A stretch of 53,396 bases of DNA from Nitratireductor sp. ZSWI3 (lineage in GTDB: Bacteria > Pseudomonadota > Alphaproteobacteria > Rhizobiales > Rhizobiaceae). Below, piece by piece: positions 25,417 to 34,782 of this stretch (position 1 is the first letter of the stretch; every line of letters begins with the position of its first letter). The position numbers and the translations under genes were made by a program. The DNA lies in NCBI RefSeq assembly GCF_024655565.1, contig NZ_JANKOF010000026.1:1-53396 (forward strand). The letters are read 5' to 3'. Under the pieces are notes generated by a model that was not told the DNA's origin, made no database searches, and worked only from the letters and a program-made list of their open reading frames with translations.

Positions 25417-26337
25417 TCAGAGTTTCCATTCTGGAAGTCGTAATCCGTTCCTGGCCATATTTCTCGCTATGCCGAGAAGGCGCAGGACGACGCGTTTGGG
25501 ATTGGACTCAAGCCAGACAGCCTTGACTAGCCCGGTGGTATCCGGGTCAGTTATGGGCCTCCACGCTGTCCCTTGAATATTGACACCCTTGGCAAAGCTC
25601 TCGCCGGTGATCGTGAAGCCTCTGCCGATCTGTACCTTGAGAATAACTGTCGTCTGGCAGGCCTGGCATTGCTCGATGAATGGTGCGTGCTCGCCCGCCC
25701 TTATCTGGTGCATCAAACAGGAGTCGAGCAGCGGACCATCGGCACCCTGCGGTACGAGCAGACGCTCGCCGGCGAGGTCGGCCCAAGTCAGCGATGCCTT
25801 CCTTGCAAGCGGATGACCCGTTGGAAGCAGAGCGGCTATCCCTTCCTCCCAGATCTGCTCGCTCTGGCAGGCACGCGTTTCGCAGCCGCCGCAAATGAAG
25901 GCGATGTCGAGATGACGGCGGCGGATGGCGGAGACTTGCTTGTGACAGGAGCCGTCCTGGATGGTTACGTCGATATCCGCATGGCTTCTTTCGAAGCGTT
26001 CAATGACACGCACCAGGAACTCGCGGCCGAAGGGTACGCTAAGGCCGATGCGCAGCTTGTCGCTCCCCCTGTTTCGCCGAGCCGCGCAGATCAGGGCATC
26101 TTCAAGGTCATCATAGTGACCTCGCACGCTTTCAATCCAGTCCCGCCCTTCCTTGGTGAGCTGGACGCCATTGTGGTCGCGCTGAAAGATCTGAATATCG
26201 AGTTGTTGTTCAAGAGCACCGATATTGCGGCTGACGGTCGATTCACACACTCCGAACGCTCGCGCAACGCAGCGCATACTGCCAAGCTCGACCGCCGCGA
26301 AAACGTATTTCAGGTGGCGCAGCGCCTCGACACCCAT
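25417..26337 (-). CDS. LysR-family transcriptional regulator
   Basis: This 306-residue regulator has an N-terminal winged helix (HLKYVFAAVELGSMRCVARAF, with VCESTVSRNIGALEQQL as recognition helix) and a LysR substrate-binding domain from about residue 90. The turn between helices is less usual than in most LysR proteins (ARAFGVCEST). No divergent target abuts it; the AraC-type gene lies upstream on the same strand, 44 bases away, so its regulon is unclear. It lies in the putative mobile element. Confidence 0.88.
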   Translation of the reverse strand: MGVEALRHLKYVFAAVELGSMRCVARAFGVCESTVSRNIGALEQQLDIQIFQRDHNGVQLTKEGRDWIESVRGHYDDLEDALICAARRNRGSDKLRIGLSVPFGREFLVRVIERFERSHADIDVTIQDGSCHKQVSAIRRRHLDIAFICGGCETRACQSEQIWEEGIAALLPTGHPLARKASLTWADLAGERLLVPQGADGPLLDSCLMHQIRAGEHAPFIEQCQACQTTVILKVQIGRGFTITGESFAKGVNIQGTAWRPITDPDTTGLVKAVWLESNPKRVVLRLLGIARNMARNGLRLPEWKL

Positions 26338-26381
26338 GTTGCCCCCGTCTTCCTGCGCATTGGTAGATGGTCAGGCCGTCA

Positions 26382-27221
26382 TCAGAGAGGAGAATTAATC
26401 GGCACCCATATCGAGATACCGCCTTCGCCGGTCCCCACATCAAAACCATTGTCGTGGCGTTCTAGGATCGGTTGGTGCGGCAGCGTCCAGCCTTGTTCCG
26501 GCAACGCCTGATCGAGTATTCGCTTGTATGTCCCGCTGACCGTTGCGACGTGCCCCTGATGGCGAAAAATGAGATAATCGCTGGTCGGAATCTCTAGAAC
26601 TGCAGCACCGGTTGGCGGCTCCGCCTCGGCGGATACTTCGACCGCGCAGGCATAGTCGAAGGCGCCATCCTCTGCGAATGGGCCGGCGAGTCCGACCGGT
26701 ACAGGGTCTCTCCGGTTCTCGATCAGGGGATAAAGAGACGCGAACCTGTGCCACAGCGCTGGTATCTCGTGCATGGTTGCGGGACCAAATCGTGCGGCAA
26801 GCCCTACCATGCGCAAGCCGGAACTGCGCTTGCGCCCAATGGGACGAATTGTGGGCCTCAGATCGTCGATCATGTCGGCTGCGGCAGTAAGGTGCAGACC
26901 GGCAATTGTGCCAATCTCCCGCACCTTTTCGGGCGTCGTGCCGAATTCCTTTCCGAAAGCGCGTGTGAAGGCTTCGTGCGAACCGTATCCGGCTTCGAGA
27001 GCGACCTGCATAATGTCGGCGGCACCTGCGGCAAGGCGTTCGGCCGCCCGCGACAGGCGCCGCCCCCGGATATAACCCGTCACAGATTGCCCGATACTCT
27101 GACTGAACGCGTGCGACAGATGCGTTGGAGTAACGCGACACGCGACGGCGAGGTCAGCGAGACGCAGCTCGCGGTCGAGATGCCGTTCGATGATCCACAA
27201 GGCCTGTTTAACGATGGACAC
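26382..27221 (-). CDS. AraC-family regulator with GyrI-like effector domain
   Basis: The N-terminal 100 residues are two AraC-type helix-turn-helix motifs (LADLAVACRVTPTHLSHAFS and MQVALEAGYGSHEAFTRAFG). The C-terminal 150 residues match the GyrI-like small-molecule-binding domain, giving the SoxS/Rob-like layout of multidrug sensors. I chose a GTG at 27221 (VSIVKQALWIIERHL) with GGAGG 13 bases upstream; a TTG 27 codons further upstream is the alternative. It is divergent from the amidase, its likely target, with about 100 bases between starts. Confidence 0.85.
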   Translation of the reverse strand: MSIVKQALWIIERHLDRELRLADLAVACRVTPTHLSHAFSQSIGQSVTGYIRGRRLSRAAERLAAGAADIMQVALEAGYGSHEAFTRAFGKEFGTTPEKVREIGTIAGLHLTAAADMIDDLRPTIRPIGRKRSSGLRMVGLAARFGPATMHEIPALWHRFASLYPLIENRRDPVPVGLAGPFAEDGAFDYACAVEVSAEAEPPTGAAVLEIPTSDYLIFRHQGHVATVSGTYKRILDQALPEQGWTLPHQPILERHDNGFDVGTGEGGISIWVPINSPL

Positions 27222-27324
27222 GAGTTTACCGAAACCTCCGGCGTTACCGACCGCAAATCCGATCAAGCGGGTCTGCGGCGTGCTCAATATTCTTGCGGTC
27301 AATCTTTTAAAGGAGGACCGGACA

Positions 27325-28743
27325 ATGAACTATGCCAACGCGACCCAATGCATTGATAGCCTCAACAAAGGTGAGGTGAGTGCCAAAGAATTGGTCGATT
27401 TCGCCATCGCGCGCATCGAGGCGCTTGACGAGCATATCAATGCCGTTGTCACACGGGATTTCGACCGTGCCCGCGCCGATGCCGCGACGGCGGACAAGGA
27501 GCGCAAGGCGGGAAGCGACAAGCCGCTGCTGGGACTTCCCGTCACCGTCAAGGAAGGGTTCGATGTCGAAGGGCTTGTGACCAGTTGGGGACTGCCGGGA
27601 GAGCACGCGCCGGCAGGCGAGGACTCCGTTCTGGTCAGGAGGCTTCGCGCGGCCGGCGCAATCATCCTTGGAAAATCCAACATCGCCACGATGCTGGCCG
27701 ACTGGCAGTGCGCCAACCCCCGCTTTGGCCGGACGAATAATCCATGGAACCCGGACAAGACCCCCGGCGGCTCCTCCGGCGGAGGCGCAGCGGCGGTCGC
27801 CGCGGACATGGTTGCGTTGGAGTTCGGATCCGACCTCGCCGGCTCGCTGCGTATTCCCGCCGCCTTTTGCGGCGTGTTCGCGCATCGGCCCAGCCAAGGT
27901 GTCGTGCCGATGCGCGGCTTTGCGCCGCCGATGGCGCCGCGCCTGCCGATCGCGTCTGACGTCGATCAGGCCGCTGTGGGCCCGATCGCGCGCAGCGCTC
28001 TCGATCTCGAACTGGCGCTCGGCTTGGTCGCCGGCCCCGACGGCTTGGAGGCCGAAGCCTATCGCCTTGCTCTGCCCCCTGCCGGGCAGAAGAACCTGCG
28101 CGATTTTCGTGTGCTCGTTCTCGACAAGCACCCGCTGTGTCCGACGGCCTCGGCTGTTCAGAGCGCGATTGCAGAGGTTGCAAAACATCTTGAAGAGGCC
28201 GGGTGCAAGGTCGCCCGCAAAGCGGAAACCCTGCCCTCGCTGACGGATATTGCCCGTACATTCCAGGCATTGCTGATGTCATTGATGGGCGTGGATACGC
28301 CGCGTGACGACTATGATACAGCCAAAGACGCAGACGATTTCGACAGCCAGGCGATGACTATGAGCCACCGGGACTGGGTTGAACTCGATCGCCACCGCTT
28401 GGGCCTTCAACTCGGCTGGAAGCAGCTCTTTTCTCAGTTCGATGTCGTTGTCTGCCCCGCCGCCCCGGTCACCGCGTTCTCGCATGATGAGCGCCCGTTC
28501 GGGGAACGGCGGTTGACGGTCGATGGTAGCGAGGCGGGCTATGACATCCTGCCGCTGTGGTCGTCTCTGACCAACCCGACCGGCCTGCCGTCGACCACGA
28601 TGCCGATCGGAGCGGATGCCGGTGGCATGCCTATCGGTATGCAGGTGGTCGGAAAGCGCTACGGCGATCTGACGACGCTTCGCTTCGCTGCGCTCGTAGA
28701 GGCCCAATTCGGAGGCTTCAGAAAACCGACTAGCCTCGTGTAG
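27325..28743 (+). CDS. Amidase signature family enzyme
   Basis: This 472-residue amidase has the Ser-cisSer-Lys triad region visible. The lysine is in PVTVKEGFD near residue 81, followed by the signature PGGSSGGGAAAVA and the second serine region GSDLAGSLRIPAAFCG. The consensus DTGGS is DLAGS here, a variation seen in some members. AGGAGG lies 8 bases before the ATG, a strong ribosome site. Amidases of this family hydrolyse carboxamides or N-acyl bonds; the substrate is unknown. It is divergent from the AraC-GyrI regulator. Confidence 0.92.
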   Translation: MNYANATQCIDSLNKGEVSAKELVDFAIARIEALDEHINAVVTRDFDRARADAATADKERKAGSDKPLLGLPVTVKEGFDVEGLVTSWGLPGEHAPAGEDSVLVRRLRAAGAIILGKSNIATMLADWQCANPRFGRTNNPWNPDKTPGGSSGGGAAAVAADMVALEFGSDLAGSLRIPAAFCGVFAHRPSQGVVPMRGFAPPMAPRLPIASDVDQAAVGPIARSALDLELALGLVAGPDGLEAEAYRLALPPAGQKNLRDFRVLVLDKHPLCPTASAVQSAIAEVAKHLEEAGCKVARKAETLPSLTDIARTFQALLMSLMGVDTPRDDYDTAKDADDFDSQAMTMSHRDWVELDRHRLGLQLGWKQLFSQFDVVVCPAAPVTAFSHDERPFGERRLTVDGSEAGYDILPLWSSLTNPTGLPSTTMPIGADAGGMPIGMQVVGKRYGDLTTLRFAALVEAQFGGFRKPTSLV

Positions 28744-29000
28744 AGCACGCTATCTTGGACCGGCTGAGGCAGCGCATCTATCTGGACGCTCGGTTGCTGT
28801 TCCTCGTTGGTTTGCGGGGAGAAGGCACCATATCGCAGGGAAGCGGATTCACCGTTACCAAACGGGTTAGCGATGATGTTCGCTTTTTCTGAATGCACTC
28901 ATGGGTAGAGCTTTTGGAGGGTCATGACCCACACACAAACGGGAGTCGCCTATCTGTACAAGCCGTTGGCCACGTCCCGTTAGAGATTGGAGCTTCTTGG

Positions 29001-29474
29001 ATGGCCGAATATCGCGCGACAATCGAATGGGCGCTGGATGGGTCTGCGGAGGACTTCCTGAAAGGCCACTACAGCCGCGGCCACGATGTGAGATTTTCAG
29101 AGCACGTGGTCCCCGCAACCGCCTCGCATCATGTGGTCGGCAAGTGGGCCGCGCCGGGCGCGGTGGACCCGGAGGAGATGCTGGTGGCCTCCATCTCGAA
29201 CTGTCATATGCTGACTTTCCTGCACGTTGCGCGATTAGCCGGATTTGTGGTAACACGCTACCGTGACACAGCAATGGGGGTGATGGAGAAGAACGGCGAA
29301 GGCCGCATGGCCGTGACCTGCGTGACATTGCGCCCGGAGATCGCATATAGGGGCCGCCAGCCTACGGGGGCCGAAAGCGAGCGCCTGCACCGCCAGGCCC
29401 ACGAGCAGTGCTTCATAGCCAACTCGGTGACGACGGATATCAACGTGGAGGAAGGCGGCCTGCCAGCGGCATAG
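29001..29474 (+). CDS. OsmC-family peroxiredoxin-like protein
   Basis: This 157-residue protein matches OsmC/Ohr-like hydroperoxide-reducing proteins. It has the first catalytic cysteine in SISNCHMLTFLH near residue 73 and the second in HEQCFIANSVTT near residue 138. I chose the ATG at 29001 because the family begins MAEYRATIEW; the upstream in-frame extension is not similar. The neighbours are an amidase upstream and a convergent DUF1579-like gene. No role beyond peroxide detoxification can be read. Confidence 0.87.
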   Translation: MAEYRATIEWALDGSAEDFLKGHYSRGHDVRFSEHVVPATASHHVVGKWAAPGAVDPEEMLVASISNCHMLTFLHVARLAGFVVTRYRDTAMGVMEKNGEGRMAVTCVTLRPEIAYRGRQPTGAESERLHRQAHEQCFIANSVTTDINVEEGGLPAA

Positions 29475-29588
29475 CTGCTGAGCATTACCAACCGGCTCCT
29501 CCCCAAGGGGCACGACTCGGCGGCTGCATGGACCCACCTGGCTTTGTCCAAGCATAGCCGGGATGAAACGGGGTGTGGCATCTTGAGT

Positions 29589-30053
29589 TCACCCCGTTCG
29601 CCTATACCTACCTTCCGAAACGGGAGCGAAATCGTCCATCTCCGGGAGCTTGTTCTCAATCAGGAAATCGAAGCTACTGCCATTGACAGCAAAGGTGCTG
29701 CGACCTTGGCCTCGCGGTGTCTTCTTCAATAATTCCAGCCGCCCGTCCGACCAAGTGCCGCGTGAAGGTACGAGCGGCGGAAAGCCGTAACTGTCGAACC
29801 AGAACCAGACGATCTCCTCTGTCGCGGGATCGACCGAGAACACACCGTGGGCTTCGAACCGGAATTTGCCGGGACGTTCCTCGGCGAAGTCGTGAATCAG
29901 AGCGTAGCCGTTGCGGTCGAGGCGGAAGTCCCAGCGCCCGCGGGCAATTCCTGAGGGTCCCCAAGGATTTGGGTGGATATCCGCCTCGCCTTCCCAGGTG
30001 CCGGCGAGGCGAGCCAACTGTTCATGTTGAAAATGCAGTGCCAGCGCAGGCAT
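29589..30053 (-). CDS. DUF1579-like small beta-barrel protein
   Basis: This 154-residue soluble protein resembles DUF1579/heme-binding-like beta-barrel proteins. The opening LARLAGTWEGEADIHPNPWG and alternating beta strands (YALIHDFAEERPG, VWFWFDSYGFPP) are typical. The start at 30053 follows GGAAGGGA. No catalytic motif is visible, so it may bind a small ligand. It is divergent from the AraC-cupin regulator about 120 bases away, which may control it. Confidence 0.7.
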   Translation of the reverse strand: MPALALHFQHEQLARLAGTWEGEADIHPNPWGPSGIARGRWDFRLDRNGYALIHDFAEERPGKFRFEAHGVFSVDPATEEIVWFWFDSYGFPPLVPSRGTWSDGRLELLKKTPRGQGRSTFAVNGSSFDFLIENKLPEMDDFAPVSEGRYRRTG

Positions 30054-30172
30054 CGTTCCCTTCCAGGGCAATAGAGTTGAACCAGACAGTCGAAGCCTAG
30101 TGCGTTGCAGTCGGTCCCGCTATTCTTCCCGTGCCAACAATTTACTCATTCAGGCCAAACCGTTTTTCAGCC

Positions 30173-30898
30173 ATGGACGTCCACCGTTTCCATCATACCC
30201 ACCGCCACGAAGCGCCGCTGCACTGTCATCCGCATGACCAGCTTTTCTGGTTGGAGCACGGCAGTGCGGTCCTTCGCTGCGTTGGAAAGGACTGGATCGT
30301 GCCACCCGCGAGCCTTGGCTGGATGCCGGCGGAGACGCTCCACGGCATATCTACCTACGGTCCTGTCAGCGGCGTGAGCCTGATGCTTCCGCATTCGCGA
30401 CGAGAGGGCATGCCCCGTCACCCGACTCTCCTCCAGGCGAGTCCGTTGCTCAAGGAACTGCTGCGCAAGATTGGGGAATATCGCACCGGTGATGCACGCA
30501 GCGGACGGCTGGTCGCCGTCCTGCAAGACGAGTTGAGTGCGGTGTCGCCTTCGCCGCTGGCCATGCCCTGGCCCGCCGATCCGCGCCTTTGCCGCATTGC
30601 CGAGACACTGTTGGTCGATCCTGCCGACGCTCGCGGTCTCCACCAGTGGTCTATGGCCGCGGGCATGAGCCGGCGGACGTTCTGCCGCCAGTTTCGCGCC
30701 GAAACTGGCCTTTCCTTCATCGAATGGCGGCAACAGGCCAGACTTGCGAGAGCGGTAGAGCTCTTGCGGGCCGGAGAATCCGTAACCGCTACTGCAATGG
30801 CGGTTGGATATGAAAGCGTCAGCGCTTTCGTTGCGCTTTTTCGTGCCAGGCTCGGCTCACCCCCGCGCAACTTCGTGCGCAATCGTGAGTATGAATAG
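30173..30898 (+). CDS. AraC-family regulator with N-terminal cupin
   Basis: The N-terminal half is a cupin sensor with histidine-rich metal-site-like sequence (HRFHHTHRHEAPLHCHPHDQ). The C-terminal 100 residues carry two helix-turn-helix motifs (LHQWSMAAGMSRRTFCRQF and VTATAMAVGYESVSAFVALF). The ATG at 30173 is chosen; a GTG 14 codons upstream is possible. It is divergent from the DUF1579-like gene and upstream of a LysE exporter in the same direction, either of which may be its target. Confidence 0.87.
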   Translation: MDVHRFHHTHRHEAPLHCHPHDQLFWLEHGSAVLRCVGKDWIVPPASLGWMPAETLHGISTYGPVSGVSLMLPHSRREGMPRHPTLLQASPLLKELLRKIGEYRTGDARSGRLVAVLQDELSAVSPSPLAMPWPADPRLCRIAETLLVDPADARGLHQWSMAAGMSRRTFCRQFRAETGLSFIEWRQQARLARAVELLRAGESVTATAMAVGYESVSAFVALFRARLGSPPRNFVRNREYE

Positions 30899-31122
30899 GC
30901 AATGCGGATTGTTCTTATTTAGCTACGCAATCGAGTGGGCAGGCGCCTTCACTAACGCCGAGCACTGAATCGCCGAAGACCCGCCGGGCCCCTGGACCAG
31001 AGTCATCTCCGCGTTCTCAGATTTGCTTGATCTCTCGAAGTACTGCAACCATACTCTTTTTCGCTACCGATTTTCATGCTGTGGCATTAAGGCTTCGTAA
31101 GTCGGACTGTGGAGAGGGCTCT

Positions 31123-31773
31123 GTGGATATTGTGGTTCCCGGTGCTGCCAACCTCTGGCTCTTTGTCTGTGCGGCTCTCGCCCTGCTGCTCGTGCCAGGA
31201 CCTGCCGTTCTCTACATAGTCGGCCGTTCTGTGGAGCAGGGTCGCGCCGCCGGCCTCGTCTCGATCCTCGGCATTCACACGGCGACTCTTGTCCACGTCT
31301 CGGCGGCTGCCCTGGGGCTTTCGGCAATCCTTGCCTCATCGACGCTCGCCTTTAGCGTAGTGAAATACGCTGGCGCAGCCTATCTCATCTGGCTCGGACT
31401 GAAGAAGATCTTCGGCTCTTTCGAGGCGTCCAACTCTGTATTCACGAGGCCAAGGAGAAACCGCCTGAGACTCTTCCGCGAAGGTTTCGTCGTGAACCTC
31501 CTGAACCCTAAGACTGCCCTCTTCTTCCTCGCCTTCTTGCCGCAATTCGTTGAGGTTGATCAAGGCCACGTTGCCACGCAGATCTTTTTCCTCGGTTTCA
31601 CTTTCACACTCATCGGCCTTGTCACGGACAGCACCTATGCGTTCATCGCCGGTACGGCTGGCGACTTGCTGAAACGCAATCACCGCTATCTCGAACTCGA
31701 ACGCTATCTGAGCGGTGTCTTCTTCATTGGCCTCGGCCTCACCACCGCATTCGGCGGGCACAACAGGAAATAG
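31123..31773 (+). CDS. LysE-family amino-acid/metabolite exporter
   Basis: This 216-residue membrane protein has about six hydrophobic segments. Family motifs are LLLVPGPAVLYIVGRSVEQGRAAG split over two helices, AGAAYLIWLGLKKI near residue 86 and GFVVNLLNPKTALFF near residue 120. I placed the start at a GTG with GGAGAGGG just upstream, which gives the usual family length; the reading frame extends 32 codons further without similarity. LysE/RhtB proteins export amino acids or related compounds. It follows the AraC-cupin gene by 224 bases in which I see no gene. Confidence 0.85.
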   Translation: MDIVVPGAANLWLFVCAALALLLVPGPAVLYIVGRSVEQGRAAGLVSILGIHTATLVHVSAAALGLSAILASSTLAFSVVKYAGAAYLIWLGLKKIFGSFEASNSVFTRPRRNRLRLFREGFVVNLLNPKTALFFLAFLPQFVEVDQGHVATQIFFLGFTFTLIGLVTDSTYAFIAGTAGDLLKRNHRYLELERYLSGVFFIGLGLTTAFGGHNRK

Positions 31774-31851
31774 ATGGACGCTCCACGCTCTTGCGGCAGA
31801 ATAGGTGGCGCTCCTGAGTTGGCTGTCACTCCGGGCACCGCTTTCCTTGGT

Positions 31852-33069
31852 TCAGGGGAAAGGGTTCTGCATATTTAGGGATTTGAGCAGTCCCATTTCA
31901 TCCACGCGCAGTTGACGCGCGATGTCAGGAATAAAGCGGAGCCATTCGATATTGCCACGACCCGTTCCATGCCTCACGATCACCAGCCGACCGCTGGGAA
32001 AAACGAAGATGTACTGGCCCTTGTTGCCGATGGCGGCGAAATAGTCTCCCAGTACCTCGTCGTTGAACGTCCACCAACCATACTGATAGGCGATCGAGGT
32101 ATCCGTTTGGTCCGAGCGGCGGGTGGATTCCGTCACCCAGGCTGCAGGCAGTACCTGCTTCCCCTGCCGTCGGCCCCCATGGAGATAGAGTGAGCCCAGC
32201 TTGGCGAAATCTATAGCCCGCGCATTGATACCGCTCTCCATCTTCTCAAAACCGGTCGCCTCCGAATCGAGCGACCATGTCGCGGCGACCTCGGCACCAA
32301 TGGGTTGCCATATCTTCCTGGAAAGATAGTCCGAGACGGACATTCCTGTCGCCCGCTCCAGGATCATGCCGATCAGGATTGGGTTGAAATTGTTGTAGTG
32401 AAACCTCCGGCCGGGCGCTTCGACGATTTCCGTCTCTTCGACAGCAAGGCGCCTGAGATCGGGATTGTAATAGGTCTGAGTGTCATCACCCCACGGGGTG
32501 CCCGTTTCCTCGTAACGCAGGCCTGAGGACATGGAGAGCAGATGCCGGATCGTGATCGCACGGAAACGCTCGTCCCGGTCCAGTAGTTCGGGGATGTATT
32601 TGGTGACGGGATCCTCGACGGATTCTATGAGACGATCAGCGATCGCCGCGCCGATCAGGGCCGAGTTGAAGGATTTTGCCACGGAGAACGAGGTCTGAAC
32701 TGAATCCTGTCCATGGCCGTTGAAATAACGTTCATAGACAAGCCGGTCGTTCATTATGACGATGAAGGCCGTCGTGCCGCTTTCCTCAAGCGTCGACGCG
32801 AGATCGTCATGTCCACGCGCGGTGTTGGCCGGCAATCCATCAGGATAGCCAGGCGCTTTCGCAAAGGTGAAATGGGCTTCACCCGAGGCGACCGTTCGCA
32901 AGGGGAATCGCCGGTAATCGTCGGTGTCCGCATCCATCCAGATTATCGATCGCGCAATGCCAGATGAATCGAGGCTGAGCCAAGCCGCAAGGTAAATCAG
33001 CCCCGCCAGTGCGGCGAGTGCAGCTACGGCCGCTGCCAGTCCCCTTGAGCACCTCAGGGCGGTTGTCAT
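31852..33069 (-). CDS. Serine hydrolase of the beta-lactamase class C fold
   Basis: This 405-residue protein has an N-terminal membrane or signal segment (LAAAVAALAALAGLIYLAAW, residues 11-30) and a penicillin-binding-protein-like domain. The SxxK motif is Ser129-Val-Ala-Lys132 and a Tyr-x-Asn-type motif occurs in FHYNNFNPILIG. Family members include esterases, D-amino-peptidases and penicillin-binding proteins, so activity on beta-lactams cannot be assumed. Its ATG overlaps the stop of the aminoglycoside acetyltransferase gene by four bases (ATGA), so the two are coupled. Confidence 0.88.
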   Translation of the reverse strand: MTTALRCSRGLAAAVAALAALAGLIYLAAWLSLDSSGIARSIIWMDADTDDYRRFPLRTVASGEAHFTFAKAPGYPDGLPANTARGHDDLASTLEESGTTAFIVIMNDRLVYERYFNGHGQDSVQTSFSVAKSFNSALIGAAIADRLIESVEDPVTKYIPELLDRDERFRAITIRHLLSMSSGLRYEETGTPWGDDTQTYYNPDLRRLAVEETEIVEAPGRRFHYNNFNPILIGMILERATGMSVSDYLSRKIWQPIGAEVAATWSLDSEATGFEKMESGINARAIDFAKLGSLYLHGGRRQGKQVLPAAWVTESTRRSDQTDTSIAYQYGWWTFNDEVLGDYFAAIGNKGQYIFVFPSGRLVIVRHGTGRGNIEWLRFIPDIARQLRVDEMGLLKSLNMQNPFP

Positions 33070-33917
33070 CTCTCTGTCCCTTGCGAGAGTGCCTTTCCGC
33101 CATCCTCCGACCTCCCGCCATGTCGGTGCTCGAGCCACTCGACCCCGAACTTGACGATATCCGATGCGTCGAACAGATGGCAGTTAGCATCGCCGACCTT
33201 GCCGATTTTTGCGTGCCCCGCTGCCACATAATCGCGGGCAATGCGCTCAACTGCATCGGGCGCGTCGTCGATCGCATAGCAGTCGAGAATGCCGTTGGAA
33301 TCGAAATCCTCGCCTCTGACCCAGACCTTGTTCCCTGCGCCGTCAATGAGCGGCATCTCGCATGTTACCCACCGCTTGTTCGCAATATCGGCGATGGCTT
33401 CCGCATAGTGAAGCACGGTGACGGCATCGAGCGGCGCACCCAGGAGAAGGACTTTGCCGCCCAGCGCCACAAAGCGTTCGATCGGAGAGCCCGGCCCGTA
33501 GGCTGAGTTCATGTCGTGCGGAGCCACCAGATGGTCGGCATGTGCGCCAATGGCGACCATGGAAGCATCGGGATGGGCGCTGCGGCGCGCGCCGGGCCGC
33601 CGGACCAGGAAGGCGTTCAGAAGCCCGAAAGATCGTTCTACACCAGCCGTCGCCGGATCGAAGGCCGGCCACCGGTCCCGCTCGTCCCGAGTCAGCTCCG
33701 CACCGTTCAACGTTTCCTCGTAGGGCGACCGATCCCAGGAGACGTAGGCCATGAGCGTCCCGCTGTCGCCGACCGCCCCGAGCAATGCGTCCACAATGGC
33801 CTCGGCGCCTCCGGCAACAGGCCCGACCGCCTTCAGGGAAGCATGGACCATCAGAGTGTCGCCCTGATTGACACCGAAACCTCTGAGTTCCTCTTCAAGC
33901 TCATGGCGCTTATGCAT
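33066..33917 (-). CDS. Aminoglycoside 3-N-acetyltransferase, AAC(3)-II/III-like
   Basis: This 283-residue enzyme closely resembles AAC(3)-II-type enzymes, which acetylate the 3-amino group of gentamicin-like aminoglycosides with acetyl-CoA. Matching segments include LMVHASLKAVGPVAGGAEA, SWDRSPYEETLNGAEL, PGARRSAHPDASMVAIGAH and GGKVLLLGAPLD near residue 150. The length is normal. From memory, similarity is high but clearly not identical to clinical AAC(3)-IIa. It overlaps the serine-hydrolase gene downstream, so both are made together. Its place in a putative conjugative element makes transfer plausible; actual resistance is not shown. Confidence 0.92.
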   Translation of the reverse strand: MHKRHELEEELRGFGVNQGDTLMVHASLKAVGPVAGGAEAIVDALLGAVGDSGTLMAYVSWDRSPYEETLNGAELTRDERDRWPAFDPATAGVERSFGLLNAFLVRRPGARRSAHPDASMVAIGAHADHLVAPHDMNSAYGPGSPIERFVALGGKVLLLGAPLDAVTVLHYAEAIADIANKRWVTCEMPLIDGAGNKVWVRGEDFDSNGILDCYAIDDAPDAVERIARDYVAAGHAKIGKVGDANCHLFDASDIVKFGVEWLEHRHGGRSEDGGKALSQGTER

Positions 33918-34196
33918 ATGTCCGTAAATCTCCAGGCTACTTTCAGTTGAACAGTACGTTCACTTGGAAATCTCGTGCTACTCAATCTGGAAAATCCGAT
34001 TTGGCACAACCCGCCAAGACAATGGCAGCACGATTATTAGTGTGAGTGTCTGCAAAGCGCCCTCACACCGATGCTGTGGAGCCGCTTCCGGCAGCGATCC
34101 CTAGCACCGCAGCGATAGTCGATGCCGCCGAGGCGAATCGCCAATGTTCCGAGACGAACCGGATACCCAGAGCCCTCGGGCTTGGTTACACGGTTT

Positions 34197-34736
34197 TCAG
34201 GGCTCGGCCACCAAACGCTCGCGGACGATCGCATCCATGCGGATCGTCGCTCTTTCCCCGCACGGCAGGAGCCTTGCGACGATCTCGCCGAACTCGCGGA
34301 ACTCGACCTCCGAGATAGCCTCGAAGAGGAGATCATTGACCTCGATCTGGGTCGGCGAAAGGGCTGCGATCCGGGTGCGGGCATCATTGGTGAGCCCGAG
34401 CAGAACCTTGCGTCCATCGGCGGCATCCTTGCCCTTCTCGACGAGGCGCCTGTGCATGAGGCTGCGCACCTCATTGGTGACGAAAGTGCCGGAGCGTCTG
34501 ATCCAGGCGGCGACATCGCTGACCGCAACCCCCGTTTCGCCCTCCAGCCGCTGGATCGCCATCAGGATCTCGTACTGGATGCCCGAGACGCCAAGGAGCG
34601 TGCCGAAACCGGCCCGGATCTCGTCGATCATCCGGCCATAGGACATCAGTCCGTGCAGCAGCCGCCGGAAATCGGCGTCCGATCCGTCCGGGAGCAGGTC
34701 CGTTCTGCCGACAGTCGCGGGAAGGCGGGTATTCAT
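34197..34736 (-). CDS. MarR-family transcriptional regulator
   Basis: This roughly 179-residue regulator has a winged helix (ISYEILMAIQR-type helix, VSDVAAWIRRSGTFVTNEVRS recognition region, then KGKDAADGRKVLLGLT wing). The ATG at 34736 is chosen because it lies beyond a likely operator; ATG codons at 34742 and 34820 are alternatives and no strong ribosome site is seen. It is divergent from the amidase that heads the HpaBC region. MarR proteins of this kind usually respond to aromatic acids, so it probably regulates that block. Confidence 0.85.
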   Translation of the reverse strand: MNTRLPATVGRTDLLPDGSDADFRRLLHGLMSYGRMIDEIRAGFGTLLGVSGIQYEILMAIQRLEGETGVAVSDVAAWIRRSGTFVTNEVRSLMHRRLVEKGKDAADGRKVLLGLTNDARTRIAALSPTQIEVNDLLFEAISEVEFREFGEIVARLLPCGERATIRMDAIVRERLVAEP

Positions 34737-34782
34737 GAACATTGACCAACGTCTTGCATGGCAAAGGATTCCTTGCAATAAT

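Noticed and set aside
31852-33069. Calling the serine hydrolase an AmpC beta-lactamase
   Set aside because: It has the SxxK and a Tyr-type motif of the fold, but the long membrane-anchored N-terminus and lack of a clear KTG box argue for a general hydrolase.
33918-34196. Possible small gene between the acetyltransferase and marR
   Set aside because: The frames there are short or are extensions of shadow frames over marR; no ribosome site or family pattern was seen.
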